Shown one piece after another: positions 14,926 to 25,725 of a stretch of DNA of 41,369 bases (position 1 is its first letter; each line of letters opens with the position of its first letter). Source of the DNA: a bacterium. Lineage in GTDB: Bacteria; Cyanobacteriota; Vampirovibrionia; Gastranaerophilales; Gastranaerophilaceae. The stretch covers positions 1 to 41,369 of the forward strand of contig JAGBOW010000055.1 in the NCBI GenBank assembly GCA_017633675.1, given 5' to 3'. The notes beneath the pieces were generated by a model that was given only the letters and a program-made list of their open reading frames with translations, was not told where the DNA came from and searched no databases. The translations under genes were made by a program, and so were the position numbers.

Positions 14926-15873
14926 TCAAGGGGTTTGTTTTTGTGCTTCATTTTTCTTTACGAAACTGTAAACATCAGACCCGCCATCAAGTTCGTACGA
15001 ACCTTTTAACTGCATTCCGTAAAATGCCGATTCCGGATTTAGAGAATATCTCAGATTAAAATCACCGAAACATACTATTTCATTTCTTTGTTTTGTTCCC
15101 AATAGCGATTCCAGTTTTGGCATAATTTCAAGTTCTACACTTGTACCATCGGCATATGTTGCAGCGGAGCAATAATAATCCAGAGTCCATCCGTTTTTTC
15201 GCATTGCAGAAACGTGATTTTTATGAAAATTTTCTATTAAAGTCAAAATACCGTCAATTTTGTCAAAATCCTGCAGATATATTGCAACTTTTGTAATCCC
15301 TTTTTTATATGTTACATAATCAAGCATATTTAATGCATGACAGAAAGATTCCACAACATATTTTTCTGTATCACTGACTCCGGTCTTTGTATCACCGCCC
15401 CAAAATCTGTCCGCATTTAAATTTTTTGCAACAAAAGTTATCAAAACAGCAGCGTGAGAATATTTTTTTATGACTGCGTTATAATCCTTTTTCAATTGTG
15501 CATTAAAATTATCCTCAATTTTTTGTTTGCATTTTGCAATCTGGTTCACAAAAAAATCTTGAGCTATGTATACATAATATTTCATTTTTGCAATTAGGAA
15601 TATTGCGATTAATGAAAGTATGTCAAATAACAACAAAGAACCGTCAACATATACACCGCCGACAATGATATCTCTCTTATAGAAAAGTTTCACAAAATCT
15701 ATAATACGCTCAGCAAACGGCTGCGCAAAACTAAATAACGAAGAACCGATTATATCAAAAAACCAGTATGCCGCAGTTATAAATATTACAATTATCAAAA
15801 CTATCTGAGCCAAAAACATTATGTTTATTATTAATTTTAATAAATTCAATAAAGTTTTATGTATATATATCAT
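14926..15873 (-). CDS. membrane protein coupled to panC, unknown function
   Basis: I do not recognise this 315-aa protein. There are two N-terminal hydrophobic segments (LIINIMFLAQIVLIIVIFITAA at about 14-35 and SLLLFDILSLIAIFLIAK at about 79-96). The rest is a soluble domain of about 210 residues with a basic helix (CKQKIEDNFNAQLKKDYNAVIKKY) and a mixed alpha/beta end. Its ATG overlaps the panC stop by one base (TAATG), so it is translationally coupled to panC. Nothing links it to pantothenate chemistry. Confidence 0.65.
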   Translation of the reverse strand: MIYIHKTLLNLLKLIINIMFLAQIVLIIVIFITAAYWFFDIIGSSLFSFAQPFAERIIDFVKLFYKRDIIVGGVYVDGSLLLFDILSLIAIFLIAKMKYYVYIAQDFFVNQIAKCKQKIEDNFNAQLKKDYNAVIKKYSHAAVLITFVAKNLNADRFWGGDTKTGVSDTEKYVVESFCHALNMLDYVTYKKGITKVAIYLQDFDKIDGILTLIENFHKNHVSAMRKNGWTLDYYCSAATYADGTSVELEIMPKLESLLGTKQRNEIVCFGDFNLRYSLNPESAFYGMQLKGSYELDGGSDVYSFVKKNEAQKQTP

Positions 15874-16730
15874 TATGCCCTCAACGAAATATTATCTATT
15901 AACCTGACTTCACCTATTTTTAATGCTATAAACACGATTGTGCCGTCATCTGCGGTTTTCTTTTCTTCCAAATCATTTTCATCTCTGAATTCCAGATATT
16001 CAAGTGAATGTTTTTGATTAAGATACGAATACGCAGTTTCCGTTAACGCATTACAATCCGTTACACCTTTATTATAGCATGCTTTTATATTAAACAAAAT
16101 TTTACTTAATGCAAGTGCATCTTTTTTATCTTCTTCAGATAAATATTTATTCCTTGATGACAGTGCCAAACCTGATTCTTCTCTGACAATCGGACAAGAA
16201 ATAATCTCAATCGGAATATTAAGATCATTTACCATTTTCTTTAAAATTATTAATTGCTGTCTGTCTTTTTCTCCGAAAAACGCAAAATCGGGTTGAACAA
16301 TGTTGAATAATTTATTTACAACCGTACAAACTCCGTCAAAATGACCCACACGGGATTTCCCGCATAATTTATTTACATAGAAAAACGGCGGGATAACGTA
16401 GGTTAAAAAGTCATTCGACATAATATGCCCTTCGCCGTACATTTCCTTTGGGGAGGGTGCAAAAACGATATCAACACCCGCTTCGTTACACAATTTTTCA
16501 TCTGCATCAAGAGTTCTGGGGTACTTATCCAAATCTTCACCGGGACAGAACTGAATAGGATTAACAAAAACCGAAACGACAGTTTTGTCGCATTTTTCAA
16601 CGGATTTGTCAATTAAACTTTTGTGTCCGGCATGCAAAGCACCCATTGTAGGAACTAAACCAACTGTCAAGCCTTGTTTTTTCCACTCTCTAACCTTTTC
16701 TCTGACTTCCGATATTGTATGAACTAACAT
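15873..16730 (-). CDS. panC: pantothenate synthetase
   Basis: PanC joins pantoate and beta-alanine with ATP to make pantothenate, the coenzyme A precursor. The 285-aa product has VPTMGALHAGHKSLI near residue 26 with the nucleotidyltransferase HxGH signature. It also has VSVFVNPIQFCPGEDLDKYPR, KSRVGHFDGVCTVVNKLFN, AFFGEKDRQQLIILKKM and VREESGLALSSRNKYLS, the KMSKS-like loop region. All are typical of the family. No panB or panD is in the window. It probably heads a two-gene unit with the downstream membrane protein. Confidence 0.97.
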   Translation of the reverse strand: MLVHTISEVREKVREWKKQGLTVGLVPTMGALHAGHKSLIDKSVEKCDKTVVSVFVNPIQFCPGEDLDKYPRTLDADEKLCNEAGVDIVFAPSPKEMYGEGHIMSNDFLTYVIPPFFYVNKLCGKSRVGHFDGVCTVVNKLFNIVQPDFAFFGEKDRQQLIILKKMVNDLNIPIEIISCPIVREESGLALSSRNKYLSEEDKKDALALSKILFNIKACYNKGVTDCNALTETAYSYLNQKHSLEYLEFRDENDLEEKKTADDGTIVFIALKIGEVRLIDNISLRA

Positions 16731-16765
16731 AATAATCTCTCTTTCGAGAAAAATTATAACACGAA

Positions 16766-16975
16766 TTATATTTTCTTCTCAAACTTAATATTATACCCAA
16801 GAATATCCGCAATCTCACGAACTTCTTCAAATTTTATGGTTTGTTTCTTGATTTTTCTTGATAAATTGCTTAGTGTTAATTTTTCGTAACTTCTTTTCTG
16901 TAATATTTGCGAAATGCTTGTCAAAGTAACTTTCTCTTTTGCCAGTAAATATTTTATTTCTTCATATATTCCCAT
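16766..16975 (-). CDS. small helix-turn-helix regulator
   Basis: This 69-aa protein looks like a compact phage/XRE-type HTH domain: EEIKYLLAKEKVTLTSISQIL, LTLSNLSRKIKKQTIKFEEV and REIADILGYNIKF. The ISQIL and LSNLSRKIKK segments resemble the two HTH helices, and REIADILGY is a common C-terminal helix of such regulators. It is divergent from a 45-aa gene across a 109-base region that holds a perfect 14-bp inverted repeat, its likely operator. A two-gene regulatory or toxin-antitoxin-like unit is possible but unproven. Confidence 0.7.
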   Translation of the reverse strand: MGIYEEIKYLLAKEKVTLTSISQILQKRSYEKLTLSNLSRKIKKQTIKFEEVREIADILGYNIKFEKKI

Positions 16976-17023
16976 ATAAAGATTTTATAATATTTGACAA
17001 AATTTTCATATTATGATAAATAT

Positions 17024-17061
17024 ATTATCATTATAATCAATAAATAAATTATAATGATAAT
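17024..17061. promoter_or_regulatory. inverted-repeat operator in divergent HTH promoter
   Basis: ATTATCATTATAAT (17024-17037) and ATTATAATGATAAT (17048-17061) are exact reverse complements 10 bases apart. A partial copy, ATTATGATAAAT, lies just before them. A TTGACA at 16994-16999 gives a plus-strand -35 candidate. The repeat fits binding by the adjacent HTH protein. Confidence 0.6.
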
Positions 17062-17084
17062 AATATATAAAGAAAGGTAACAAA

Positions 17085-17222
17085 ATGGACGTAATTGAAG
17101 AAATAGAAAATATTGCAAATCTTTCAAAAACGCTATTTGATGCAATGATGTTTAATGATGTAAACGATTCAAAATCAAATAATAACTTGACACTTGCGTG
17201 TATAATTTCACAAAGATTATAA
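17085..17222 (+). CDS. 45-aa hypothetical protein
   Basis: A short gene starts with ATG at 17085 behind an AAAGG ribosome binding site and ends with TAA. The product starts MDVIEEIENIANLSKTLFDA, an acidic amphipathic helix, and ends SNNNLTLACIISQRL. I recognise no family. A strong terminator follows 22 bases after the stop, and the promoter region holds an inverted repeat shared with the divergent HTH gene. The layout (RBS, terminator, operator) supports a real gene. Confidence 0.6.
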   Translation: MDVIEEIENIANLSKTLFDAMMFNDVNDSKSNNNLTLACIISQRL

Positions 17223-17244
17223 AATTTAAAACACGAAATTTATA

Positions 17245-17280
17245 AATAATAAGGTGCGTCAAGTGACGCACCTTATTATT
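17245..17280. terminator. perfect 17-bp terminator hairpin
   Basis: AATAATAAGGTGCGTCA (17245-17261) and its reverse complement (17264-17280) flank a 2-base centre. It lies between the 45-aa gene and the convergent gyrB gene and probably serves both directions. Confidence 0.8.
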
Positions 17281-17292
17281 AACTTTAATGGT

Positions 17293-17324
17293 CCTATCGC
17301 CCTATTGTCTTATAGCCATATCGC
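17293..17324. repeat. octamer quartet downstream of gyrB
   Basis: Four octamers CCTATCGC, CCTATTGT, CTTATAGC, CATATCGC, starting 8 bases behind the gyrB stop. Same family as 11339, 14047, 29021 and 41260. Confidence 0.8.
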
Positions 17325-17332
17325 CTTAATCT

Positions 17333-19966
<2,634 letters not shown>

Positions 19967-20021
19967 CTATTGTCGAATTTAAAATATAAAACCTTTTTTT
20001 ATATTTCAAAAGGAGGTTATT

Positions 20022-20315
20022 ATGACAAAAAAATTAATCAAATCAATCGATAAAATCATTGAATCAAGCGGTTCTGAAAATATTACGATTTTTACAAATC
20101 ATCTTAAAATTGACGGAAGAATTTATATTCCCGAGGGGAGATGTGATGAATGTCATGACGATTTTATTACATTAGAAAATGCAACACTTTGCAGATTATC
20201 CGACTATTGCACCTGTGATGATGAAAATTGCGAATGCAACGATTATGTCTGTTTCAATTACGACTGGATAAATATTGCGATAGATGATATCGTGGCGTTT
20301 AGTGTTATTAAGTGA
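20022..20315 (+). CDS. small acidic Cys-rich protein
   Basis: This 97-aa protein has an excellent AAGGAGG ribosome binding site. Its middle holds cysteines in CDECHDD, TLCRLSDYCTCDDENCECNDYVCF, suggesting metal binding, flanked by a structured N terminus (IESSGSENITIFTNHLKIDGRIYI) and a hydrophobic end (WINIAIDDIVAFSVI). The layout suggests a short beta domain with a metal-binding or disulfide loop. I recognise no family. The stop TGA is supplied by the first GTGANNN unit of a repeat element that fills the gap to the convergent HD-GYP gene. Confidence 0.65.
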   Translation: MTKKLIKSIDKIIESSGSENITIFTNHLKIDGRIYIPEGRCDECHDDFITLENATLCRLSDYCTCDDENCECNDYVCFNYDWINIAIDDIVAFSVIK

Positions 20316-20422
20316 GAGGTGAAAAGTGAAAGGTGAAAGGTCGTTTACGGTGCTATCGCACAAAAATCATTTTGCACGAAGTGCCGATAAGGTCTTTTCA
20401 CTTCTCACATTTCACTTCTCAC
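20312..20422. repeat. paired heptamer-quartet hairpin element between convergent genes
   Basis: The left arm (20312-20339) is four heptamers: GTGAGAG, GTGAAAA, GTGAAAG, GTGAAAG. The right arm (20395-20422), read on the minus strand, is GTGAGAA, GTGAAAT, GTGAGAA, GTGAAAA. The 55-base loop carries GTCGTTTACGG. Both flanking convergent genes stop at a TGA inside the first heptamer of their side, each preceded by an AAG codon. Confidence 0.85.
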
Positions 20423-21678
20423 TTAACAATCTCCGCCAACGCATTCACGACAACAGGATCCCACTTTGTTCCTGCTTCTTCACGCATTATTCCGAGAGCT
20501 TTTTCTGTATCCAGAGCCTTTCTGTATGGTCTGTCTGATGTCATGGCGCAATATACATCAGCAACTGCGATAATCCTTGAACCGAACGGGATTGACTGTC
20601 CTTTTAATCCCTCAGGAGAACCCGTTCCGTCATATCTCTCTTTCTGATAAGTAATATAGGGAACAACTTCGGATAAGAAGTTTATATTCATCAGGAAATG
20701 AACTCCGACATTTGAATGTTCCTGAATTTTCTTGAGTTCTTCGGGTGAAAGTTTGCCGTTTGTCGCAAAAATTTCTTCAGGTAAAGCAATTTTACCGATA
20801 TTTTGTAATAAACCCGCATAATATATTAAATCAGTGGTTTTTTCATTCAATTTCAACTGTTTACAAATCTTTCTTGCAAGATTTGCGGTATTTTGAGAAT
20901 GTGAAACCTTGTATTGACCTTTCATATCAACGGCATGAGCCAAATTTTCCACAAAACTCTGCTGATAATCGCACAAATCACCGATTAATGCTGTCAATTC
21001 CGCTCTTAACGGTTGAAGTTCACCGACAGTTGATGTTTCATCTTCTATAAGCCTGTTTGTTTCATCAATTGTTTGTTGCAAAGTCATTGATGTTGCAAAA
21101 AGTATGGCAATACTTTCCACAAGTTCTATATATTCTTCGTTAATCTGTTTTTCAAGATTATTTTCGATTAAAATTACCCCGATTGATTTAACATTACAAT
21201 GCATAGGAACGGCAATCAAATTTTCAAAAATTGTTTCTTTGTATATAAATGCTTTTCCCGCTTCCGTATTTTCATCTATATTTAATTCTTTATCATAATC
21301 GGAAGTTGTTCCGACAAGCTCTAATTTATTATTTTTTTCAAGATAAATATGGCAAGCCTCAACCTCTAACATTTGTTTTACGGAATGTGCAATTGAAGTG
21401 AATATCGCCTGCTTTTTATTATTATCAATACTCAAAACACTCAGTGTATTCTGCATTGAATATATTGAAATTAATTCTTTTAACTGGTTTATCAGACCTG
21501 CTTTTTTATCTTTAACATTTGCACTGATTTTTTTCGCCAAATCCTCAGATATAAGGTTTTCGGCTATAAAATCACCTAAGTTGAGTGCAAAAATTTCTTC
21601 AATGGGGTCTTGATCAATTAAATACTCCGACTGTGAAAACAGTGAAACTCCGTTATTATTTTTCTCTTCTTTTTTCAT
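20419..21678 (-). CDS. GAF plus degenerate HD-GYP protein
   Basis: This 419-aa cytoplasmic protein has a GAF-like domain (about residues 80-200: HSVKQMLEVEACHIYLE, LIAVPMHCNVKSIGVILIEN) and a C-terminal HD-GYP domain (about 240-410). HD-GYP enzymes degrade cyclic di-GMP. Here the signature HD is replaced by QN (GLLQNIGKI), the HHE by QKE (YQKERYDGTG) and GYP by GSP. SHS, the EH and AVAD remain. Several metal ligands are lost, so it is probably a non-catalytic sensor or effector. It stands alone, and its stop codon lies in the repeat element. Confidence 0.85.
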   Translation of the reverse strand: MKKEEKNNNGVSLFSQSEYLIDQDPIEEIFALNLGDFIAENLISEDLAKKISANVKDKKAGLINQLKELISIYSMQNTLSVLSIDNNKKQAIFTSIAHSVKQMLEVEACHIYLEKNNKLELVGTTSDYDKELNIDENTEAGKAFIYKETIFENLIAVPMHCNVKSIGVILIENNLEKQINEEYIELVESIAILFATSMTLQQTIDETNRLIEDETSTVGELQPLRAELTALIGDLCDYQQSFVENLAHAVDMKGQYKVSHSQNTANLARKICKQLKLNEKTTDLIYYAGLLQNIGKIALPEEIFATNGKLSPEELKKIQEHSNVGVHFLMNINFLSEVVPYITYQKERYDGTGSPEGLKGQSIPFGSRIIAVADVYCAMTSDRPYRKALDTEKALGIMREEAGTKWDPVVVNALAEIVK

Positions 21679-21800
21679 GAAAATTTTCCTTACATGCCTA
21701 CCGTTTTTTATAACGGCATAATTAAGAAAAAACTTTAATAAATTTTACAAAAATTCATACTTTCGTATGGGAAAGTTCAGACTAAAGTTAGAGAATGTAA

Positions 21801-22496
21801 TTACAAATCCTCAAATCCCGGAGAGGTTGAAGGAAGATTTTTGTAACCTTCATTAGACATAACAGTCTTTTTTATATATTTATCCGAATAATTCCCTCTC
21901 ATAAAAAGCTTTCTTAATTTGTTTTCACGTTCTACAAGCGGATGGACTTCTTCATTACTTTCCGGATAAAGTTTTCTTATCTCATACCAAACTGCAGCCT
22001 CCATTGTCCAGGCGTAAGTTTCTTCAGCTAAAGAATTATATTCGTCCTGGTGTAATGCTTCATGAGATAAAAGAGCTGCCAAAGCACCCGGAGGTGCATC
22101 TTTGTGGCGCGGATTTATATAAATATAAAGCTGCTTATTCTTTTTCCAGCCCAATGCATCAAAATTTGCGTAATCGGGGTTGATTGTTCCCAAATCTTTA
22201 AACTCAATTTTTACGGGCTTTCCCGATAAATTGTTCCCTAAAATTGCATTTCTTGAAAATTCTCCGTTCGTTCCTTTGAGCATGTCCAATGCAACATATA
22301 TTACCTGATCCTTTCCCGTTGATTTGTATATCGGAGTAATCAACTTAATATATTGTGCAGTATATTTTTCAGGATAAGTTGCCGGTATCTCAATCAGTTC
22401 TTCCGTTTTTTTTGCAAATGACGGCAATTGTAAAGCAATTACCAAAAACGAAACAGCTAAGATATTTTTTAAATATTTACAATCCACTAATCTCAT
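21801..22496 (-). CDS. secreted HExxH metallopeptidase-like protein
   Basis: This 231-aa protein has a signal peptide (LKNILAVSFLVIALQLPSFA, cleavage probably after SFA near residue 28). LLSHEALHQDEYNSLAEETYAW near residues 145-166 gives an HEALH zinc motif with a downstream Glu, typical of gluzincin-like peptidases. A proline-flanked strand (QLYIYINPRH) precedes it. It is probably exported and membrane-near or periplasmic; substrate unknown. It follows the TPR protein gene by 35 bases on the same strand. Confidence 0.7.
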   Translation of the reverse strand: MRLVDCKYLKNILAVSFLVIALQLPSFAKKTEELIEIPATYPEKYTAQYIKLITPIYKSTGKDQVIYVALDMLKGTNGEFSRNAILGNNLSGKPVKIEFKDLGTINPDYANFDALGWKKNKQLYIYINPRHKDAPPGALAALLSHEALHQDEYNSLAEETYAWTMEAAVWYEIRKLYPESNEEVHPLVERENKLRKLFMRGNYSDKYIKKTVMSNEGYKNLPSTSPGFEDL

Positions 22497-22531
22497 CTCC
22501 TATTACATTCATAGTAATATTATAATTAAGT

Positions 22532-24112
22532 TTATTTTTTCGTCAAATTATTTTTTCTGTTTAATGAAGCCAATCTTTTATAAATAATTTTATATTCAGT
22601 GTTTCCCGAAATATTTTCGGCTTCTTTTATGTATTCAAGCGCATTTTTATAATCGCCTTTAGCTTCGTAAATTCCTGACATTTCGGCATAATATTCGGCA
22701 TTATCAACATCATAAGTTATGGCACGTTTCATACATTCAATTGCTTCATCATAATCTTTTTCCTCGAACCTCACAAGTGCCAAATAATAATAACCTCCCG
22801 AAAAATTCATATCAAGAGAAATTGCATTTTGCGCATAGTATTTAGCTTTTTCAAAATCTTTTTTTTCAAAAGCCGATTGCGCACCGACAATATATGCCAT
22901 TATGTAGTTTTCATCATCTTTGATAATTTCGTCCGTAATTACAATTGCTTCATCATATTTTTTTTCTCTGCACAGAATTTGGGCATAATTGCATTTATAA
23001 TTTAAGCTTTCGGGATTATTTGACATAACTTTTTTAATAATTTCCTCTGCTTTATCCAAAACTCCCAGTTCAGTATAAACCTTTACCAGAGAAACAAGTG
23101 TAAAATTATCATCATGCCCGTTTTTTATATTTGTTTCAAGTTCAAGTTTCGCATTTAAATAATCTTTATTTTCTAATTTTAAAAGAGCATTCAAAACATG
23201 TGCAGGTGCATAATTTACATCTTCATGCAAAATATAATCAACTTCACTTTGGGCTTTGCCGAATTGTTTATTCTCAAAATATAAATATGCCAAAGAATAC
23301 CTGAAACCGTTATTTTCAGGTTCTAATCTGATTGCCTGCAAATATGATGTAAGTGCTTCTTTAAGCCAACCGTTATAGAAATAGGCATTACCCAGATTAT
23401 AAAAATATTTAGAATTGAGCTTATCAATATTTGAGGCTTTTGAAAAACATTTTATTGCTTCGGTAAAATTTAAATCTTCAAGTGCAAACAGCCCTATGTA
23501 GTTTAAAATTTCGGGATTGTCGGTTGTTTTCGGAAATTTTTGAAAAATCTCTCTTGCCTTATCAAATTCACTTCCGTCAAAATAAATTTTCCCCAAGAGT
23601 ACATTTACATTCTCATTTTCAGCCTCAATTTTTAATGCTTTTTCAAGTTCTTCTTTGGATTTGTCTAATAATTTATTGTCATAATATGCTTTTGCGACAG
23701 AATATAAAATATCTGCATCTTTCGTATTTGCATATTCTTCAATCTTATCCAAATTTCCTTTTTTTGAAGAAATTTCAATTAACTTTATTGTATTTTTTTT
23801 ATCATTCTTTAATTTTAACAATTTTTCGGTACAGAAAAAAGCTCTTTCCGCATCATTGGAAAATTCATAAATTTTAGCCAAAAGTTCCAGAGTTTCAACA
23901 TGATTTTCGTTTTTTGACAAAACTTTCTCAAGATAATGTTGTGCTCTTTGATAATTATTTAATAAAAAATATAATTCACCCAATTGAAACAATATTTCAG
24001 GATTATCATTTTCAATTTCAAGAGCTTTATAAAGCATTTCAATCGATTGTTTATAACATTTTTGATTTTTCAATTCGAAAGCTTGTTTTACGTATTCAAG
24101 AGTTTCCTGCAT
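22532..24112 (-). CDS. tetratricopeptide repeat protein
   Basis: This 526-aa protein is built almost wholly of about 14 TPR-like helix pairs. Examples are NPEILFQLGELYFLLNNYQRA near residue 34, KYFYNLGNAYFYNGWLKEAL near 235, and YYYLALVRFEEKDYDEAIEC near 440. It has no signal peptide or membrane segment and probably acts as a cytoplasmic scaffold. Its start overlaps the end of the FtsB/DivIC-like gene by 17 bases, so the two are co-transcribed and probably coupled. A cell-division or envelope-related role is possible only from that context. Confidence 0.9.
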   Translation of the reverse strand: MQETLEYVKQAFELKNQKCYKQSIEMLYKALEIENDNPEILFQLGELYFLLNNYQRAQHYLEKVLSKNENHVETLELLAKIYEFSNDAERAFFCTEKLLKLKNDKKNTIKLIEISSKKGNLDKIEEYANTKDADILYSVAKAYYDNKLLDKSKEELEKALKIEAENENVNVLLGKIYFDGSEFDKAREIFQKFPKTTDNPEILNYIGLFALEDLNFTEAIKCFSKASNIDKLNSKYFYNLGNAYFYNGWLKEALTSYLQAIRLEPENNGFRYSLAYLYFENKQFGKAQSEVDYILHEDVNYAPAHVLNALLKLENKDYLNAKLELETNIKNGHDDNFTLVSLVKVYTELGVLDKAEEIIKKVMSNNPESLNYKCNYAQILCREKKYDEAIVITDEIIKDDENYIMAYIVGAQSAFEKKDFEKAKYYAQNAISLDMNFSGGYYYLALVRFEEKDYDEAIECMKRAITYDVDNAEYYAEMSGIYEAKGDYKNALEYIKEAENISGNTEYKIIYKRLASLNRKNNLTKK

Positions 24113-24485
24113 GTTTTTTCTTACTTTTCTTTTTCTTCTTATTTTTTTGTACCGTATTTTGAGGCTGATTAATCAAAACAAGAACTTCATCTTCACCTGC
24201 CATTTTAAGATTATTTCTTGCAATACCTTCTAAAGAAGACGTTGAAGAAAATTGTTTTATATCCTCTTTTAAATCCTGATTATGTGCTTCTGCCGCATCA
24301 CGAATTTTTGTAAGAGTAGAAATTTTTGCATGATACGCAATCGTTTTTGAAATATTCAATATTGCCCCAAAACCGATTTGAATAAGACATAATAAAAGGA
24401 CAACAGTCAAAAACGAATAATAAAAACCCGTTTTACTTTTTCTTTTTTTTGAAAATTCTCCTTGTATATTTTCCTCATCAGCCAT
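24096..24485 (-). CDS. FtsB/DivIC-like septum formation initiator protein
   Basis: This 129-aa protein has a basic cytoplasmic start (SKKRKSKTG), one membrane helix (YYSFLTVVLLLCLIQIGFGA near 22-41), a coiled coil (ISTLTKIRDAAEAHNQDLKED) and the family's GIARNNLKMAGEDEVLVLI end. FtsB/DivIC proteins pair with FtsL and FtsQ at the divisome and help activate septal wall synthesis. The tail is extremely Lys-rich (KKKKKSKKKH), which is unusual for the periplasmic end and may bind wall polymers or nucleic acid. ftsQ lies elsewhere in this window. The call rests on layout and the C-terminal motif. Confidence 0.8.
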   Translation of the reverse strand: MADEENIQGEFSKKRKSKTGFYYSFLTVVLLLCLIQIGFGAILNISKTIAYHAKISTLTKIRDAAEAHNQDLKEDIKQFSSTSSLEGIARNNLKMAGEDEVLVLINQPQNTVQKNKKKKKSKKKHAGNS

Positions 24486-24711
24486 AACGTCATTATAGAT
24501 AAAATTTAACAGTTAGGCAAGTATTTTGGTAAGATTTGAAATTTTTGATAAATAAAAATCAGGTTGGGCATATTTGCCGACAGCATAAAATAGCGAGTAT
24601 AAATTGCGCCTTTACCCGCCATCAACAATATTGACATAATTGGAAAGTCTGCAATACTACACTGCTAAATAAATTTGATTAAATATAATGCAATATATTT
24701 ACACTAAACTA

Positions 24712-24792
24712 TTGACAAATCCTTAGTTATAGTAAATAATATAAATGTACAACCTCAGATGACTTCCATTAAGTTGAGTTACTGAGGTTTTT
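24712..24792 (+). ncRNA. candidate small RNA with promoter and terminator, antisense to Abi 3' end
   Basis: TTGACA (24712-24717) with a 17-base spacer to AATAAT (24735-24740) is followed by an 8-bp hairpin AACCTCAG/CTGAGGTT (24751-24789). The hairpin has an inner ACTT/AAGT stem and a T run at 24788-24792. The transcript would be about 45 bases and run opposite to the end of the Abi gene. The rest of the 24486-24778 gap shows no ORF. The promoter -10 is weak, so the call is tentative. Confidence 0.35.
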
Positions 24793-25453
24793 GCTTTGTT
24801 ATAATATTGTTGAAATCACATATTTTATCAAGATACACTATGCTATCTTTGGATATATAACCTAATAACCGTCTTAAATCCTTATAACAGTTATTTATTC
24901 CATAAGAATGATTTATGATTATTTCGTGGTGAAATACTCTGTTTCTTAGTTTTAACATTAACTGTAAAATTGGAAACACTTTGCTAAGTTTGTCAAATTC
25001 TGAAAAATTAGGATAATCGGCAAATACTGTTCTAAAAAAGCCTTGTCTGTGCCAAAGAACAGTTTTATACCTTTTTGTACATAAATGAATCCAAAAACCT
25101 AATGATAATTCTGCTATTAAATCGTCTGTACAAATATTTTTATGTCCTTTATTTAATAACTTTTGTTTAGCATCAAGAAGTTTTTTATATTCATTCGGTA
25201 ATAAGATATTTTGATTATTCAATTCATTCAGTAACCAATTTGACTTAACTACAGTTTCAATAGCTTGATTTATTCTGTTTCGCAAAGATATTTCAAGAAT
25301 TGATAATAACGGATACAATGACTTTAATACTTCAATATTATACAAATACCTTTCAAGTGCCATAGAATCAGTATCTTTACTATCATATTTGTAAAAACTT
25401 AAACGATTTGAACTAAATAAATTTACCAGATTGTCTTCTAAAGTTTTTGCCAT
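24779..25453 (-). CDS. Abi family (AbiD/F-like, HEPN) protein
   Basis: This 224-aa protein matches Abi_2-type abortive infection proteins: a helical N terminus (NRLSFYKYDSKDTDSMALERYLYNIEVL, here cut to its key parts), LLSILEISLRNRINQAI near residue 60 and ELSLGFWIHLC near 115. It also has LRNRVFHHEIIINH near 170, where RNRVFH is the R-x4-H motif of HEPN ribonucleases. Abi proteins of this kind are thought to cleave RNA and halt phage growth. It sits as a single gene at the edge of an accessory patch. No clear ribosome binding site is visible, so the start is uncertain. Confidence 0.8.
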   Translation of the reverse strand: MAKTLEDNLVNLFSSNRLSFYKYDSKDTDSMALERYLYNIEVLKSLYPLLSILEISLRNRINQAIETVVKSNWLLNELNNQNILLPNEYKKLLDAKQKLLNKGHKNICTDDLIAELSLGFWIHLCTKRYKTVLWHRQGFFRTVFADYPNFSEFDKLSKVFPILQLMLKLRNRVFHHEIIINHSYGINNCYKDLRRLLGYISKDSIVYLDKICDFNNIITKQKPQ

Positions 25454-25604
25454 AAACGGATTGCAACATAAAAATATCCATTACGACTTTAGTTGCAATG
25501 ATGAGAAAATACGAAAGCCCTGCCGCCTTTTTAAAATCACCCCTTTCGATACTTTATGCCACCTTCCACAAGAGGAAGGAAACTGTCAACATTACAGCAA
25601 GAAC

Positions 25605-25660
25605 TTAATAAAACCTCTGAACAACAGGCAAATTTGTTCCGCCGACAAATGCACGCTCAG
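25605..25660 (-). pseudogene. duplicated 3' end of nadE
   Basis: These 56 bases match the last 56 bases of nadE (27396-27451) with a single mismatch and include its stop codon. The similarity stops abruptly at both ends. The functional copy is 1791 bases away, and the TPS-type adhesin gene lies between the copies. It is a gene-end remnant from a duplication, recombination or insertion event. Confidence 0.85.
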
Positions 25661-25661
25661 T

Positions 25662-25698
25662 AAATAAGCAGGTCAGGCAATGCCTGACCTGCTTATTT
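25662..25698. terminator. perfect 18-bp palindrome, terminator of the adhesin gene
   Basis: AAATAAGCAGGTCAGGCA (25662-25679) and its exact reverse complement (25681-25698) share a one-base centre. It lies 28 bases beyond the adhesin stop and abuts the nadE remnant. A- and T-rich edges allow use in either direction. Confidence 0.75.
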
Positions 25699-25725
25699 AG
25701 ACCCAAATGTATATTTGATAAGTTT

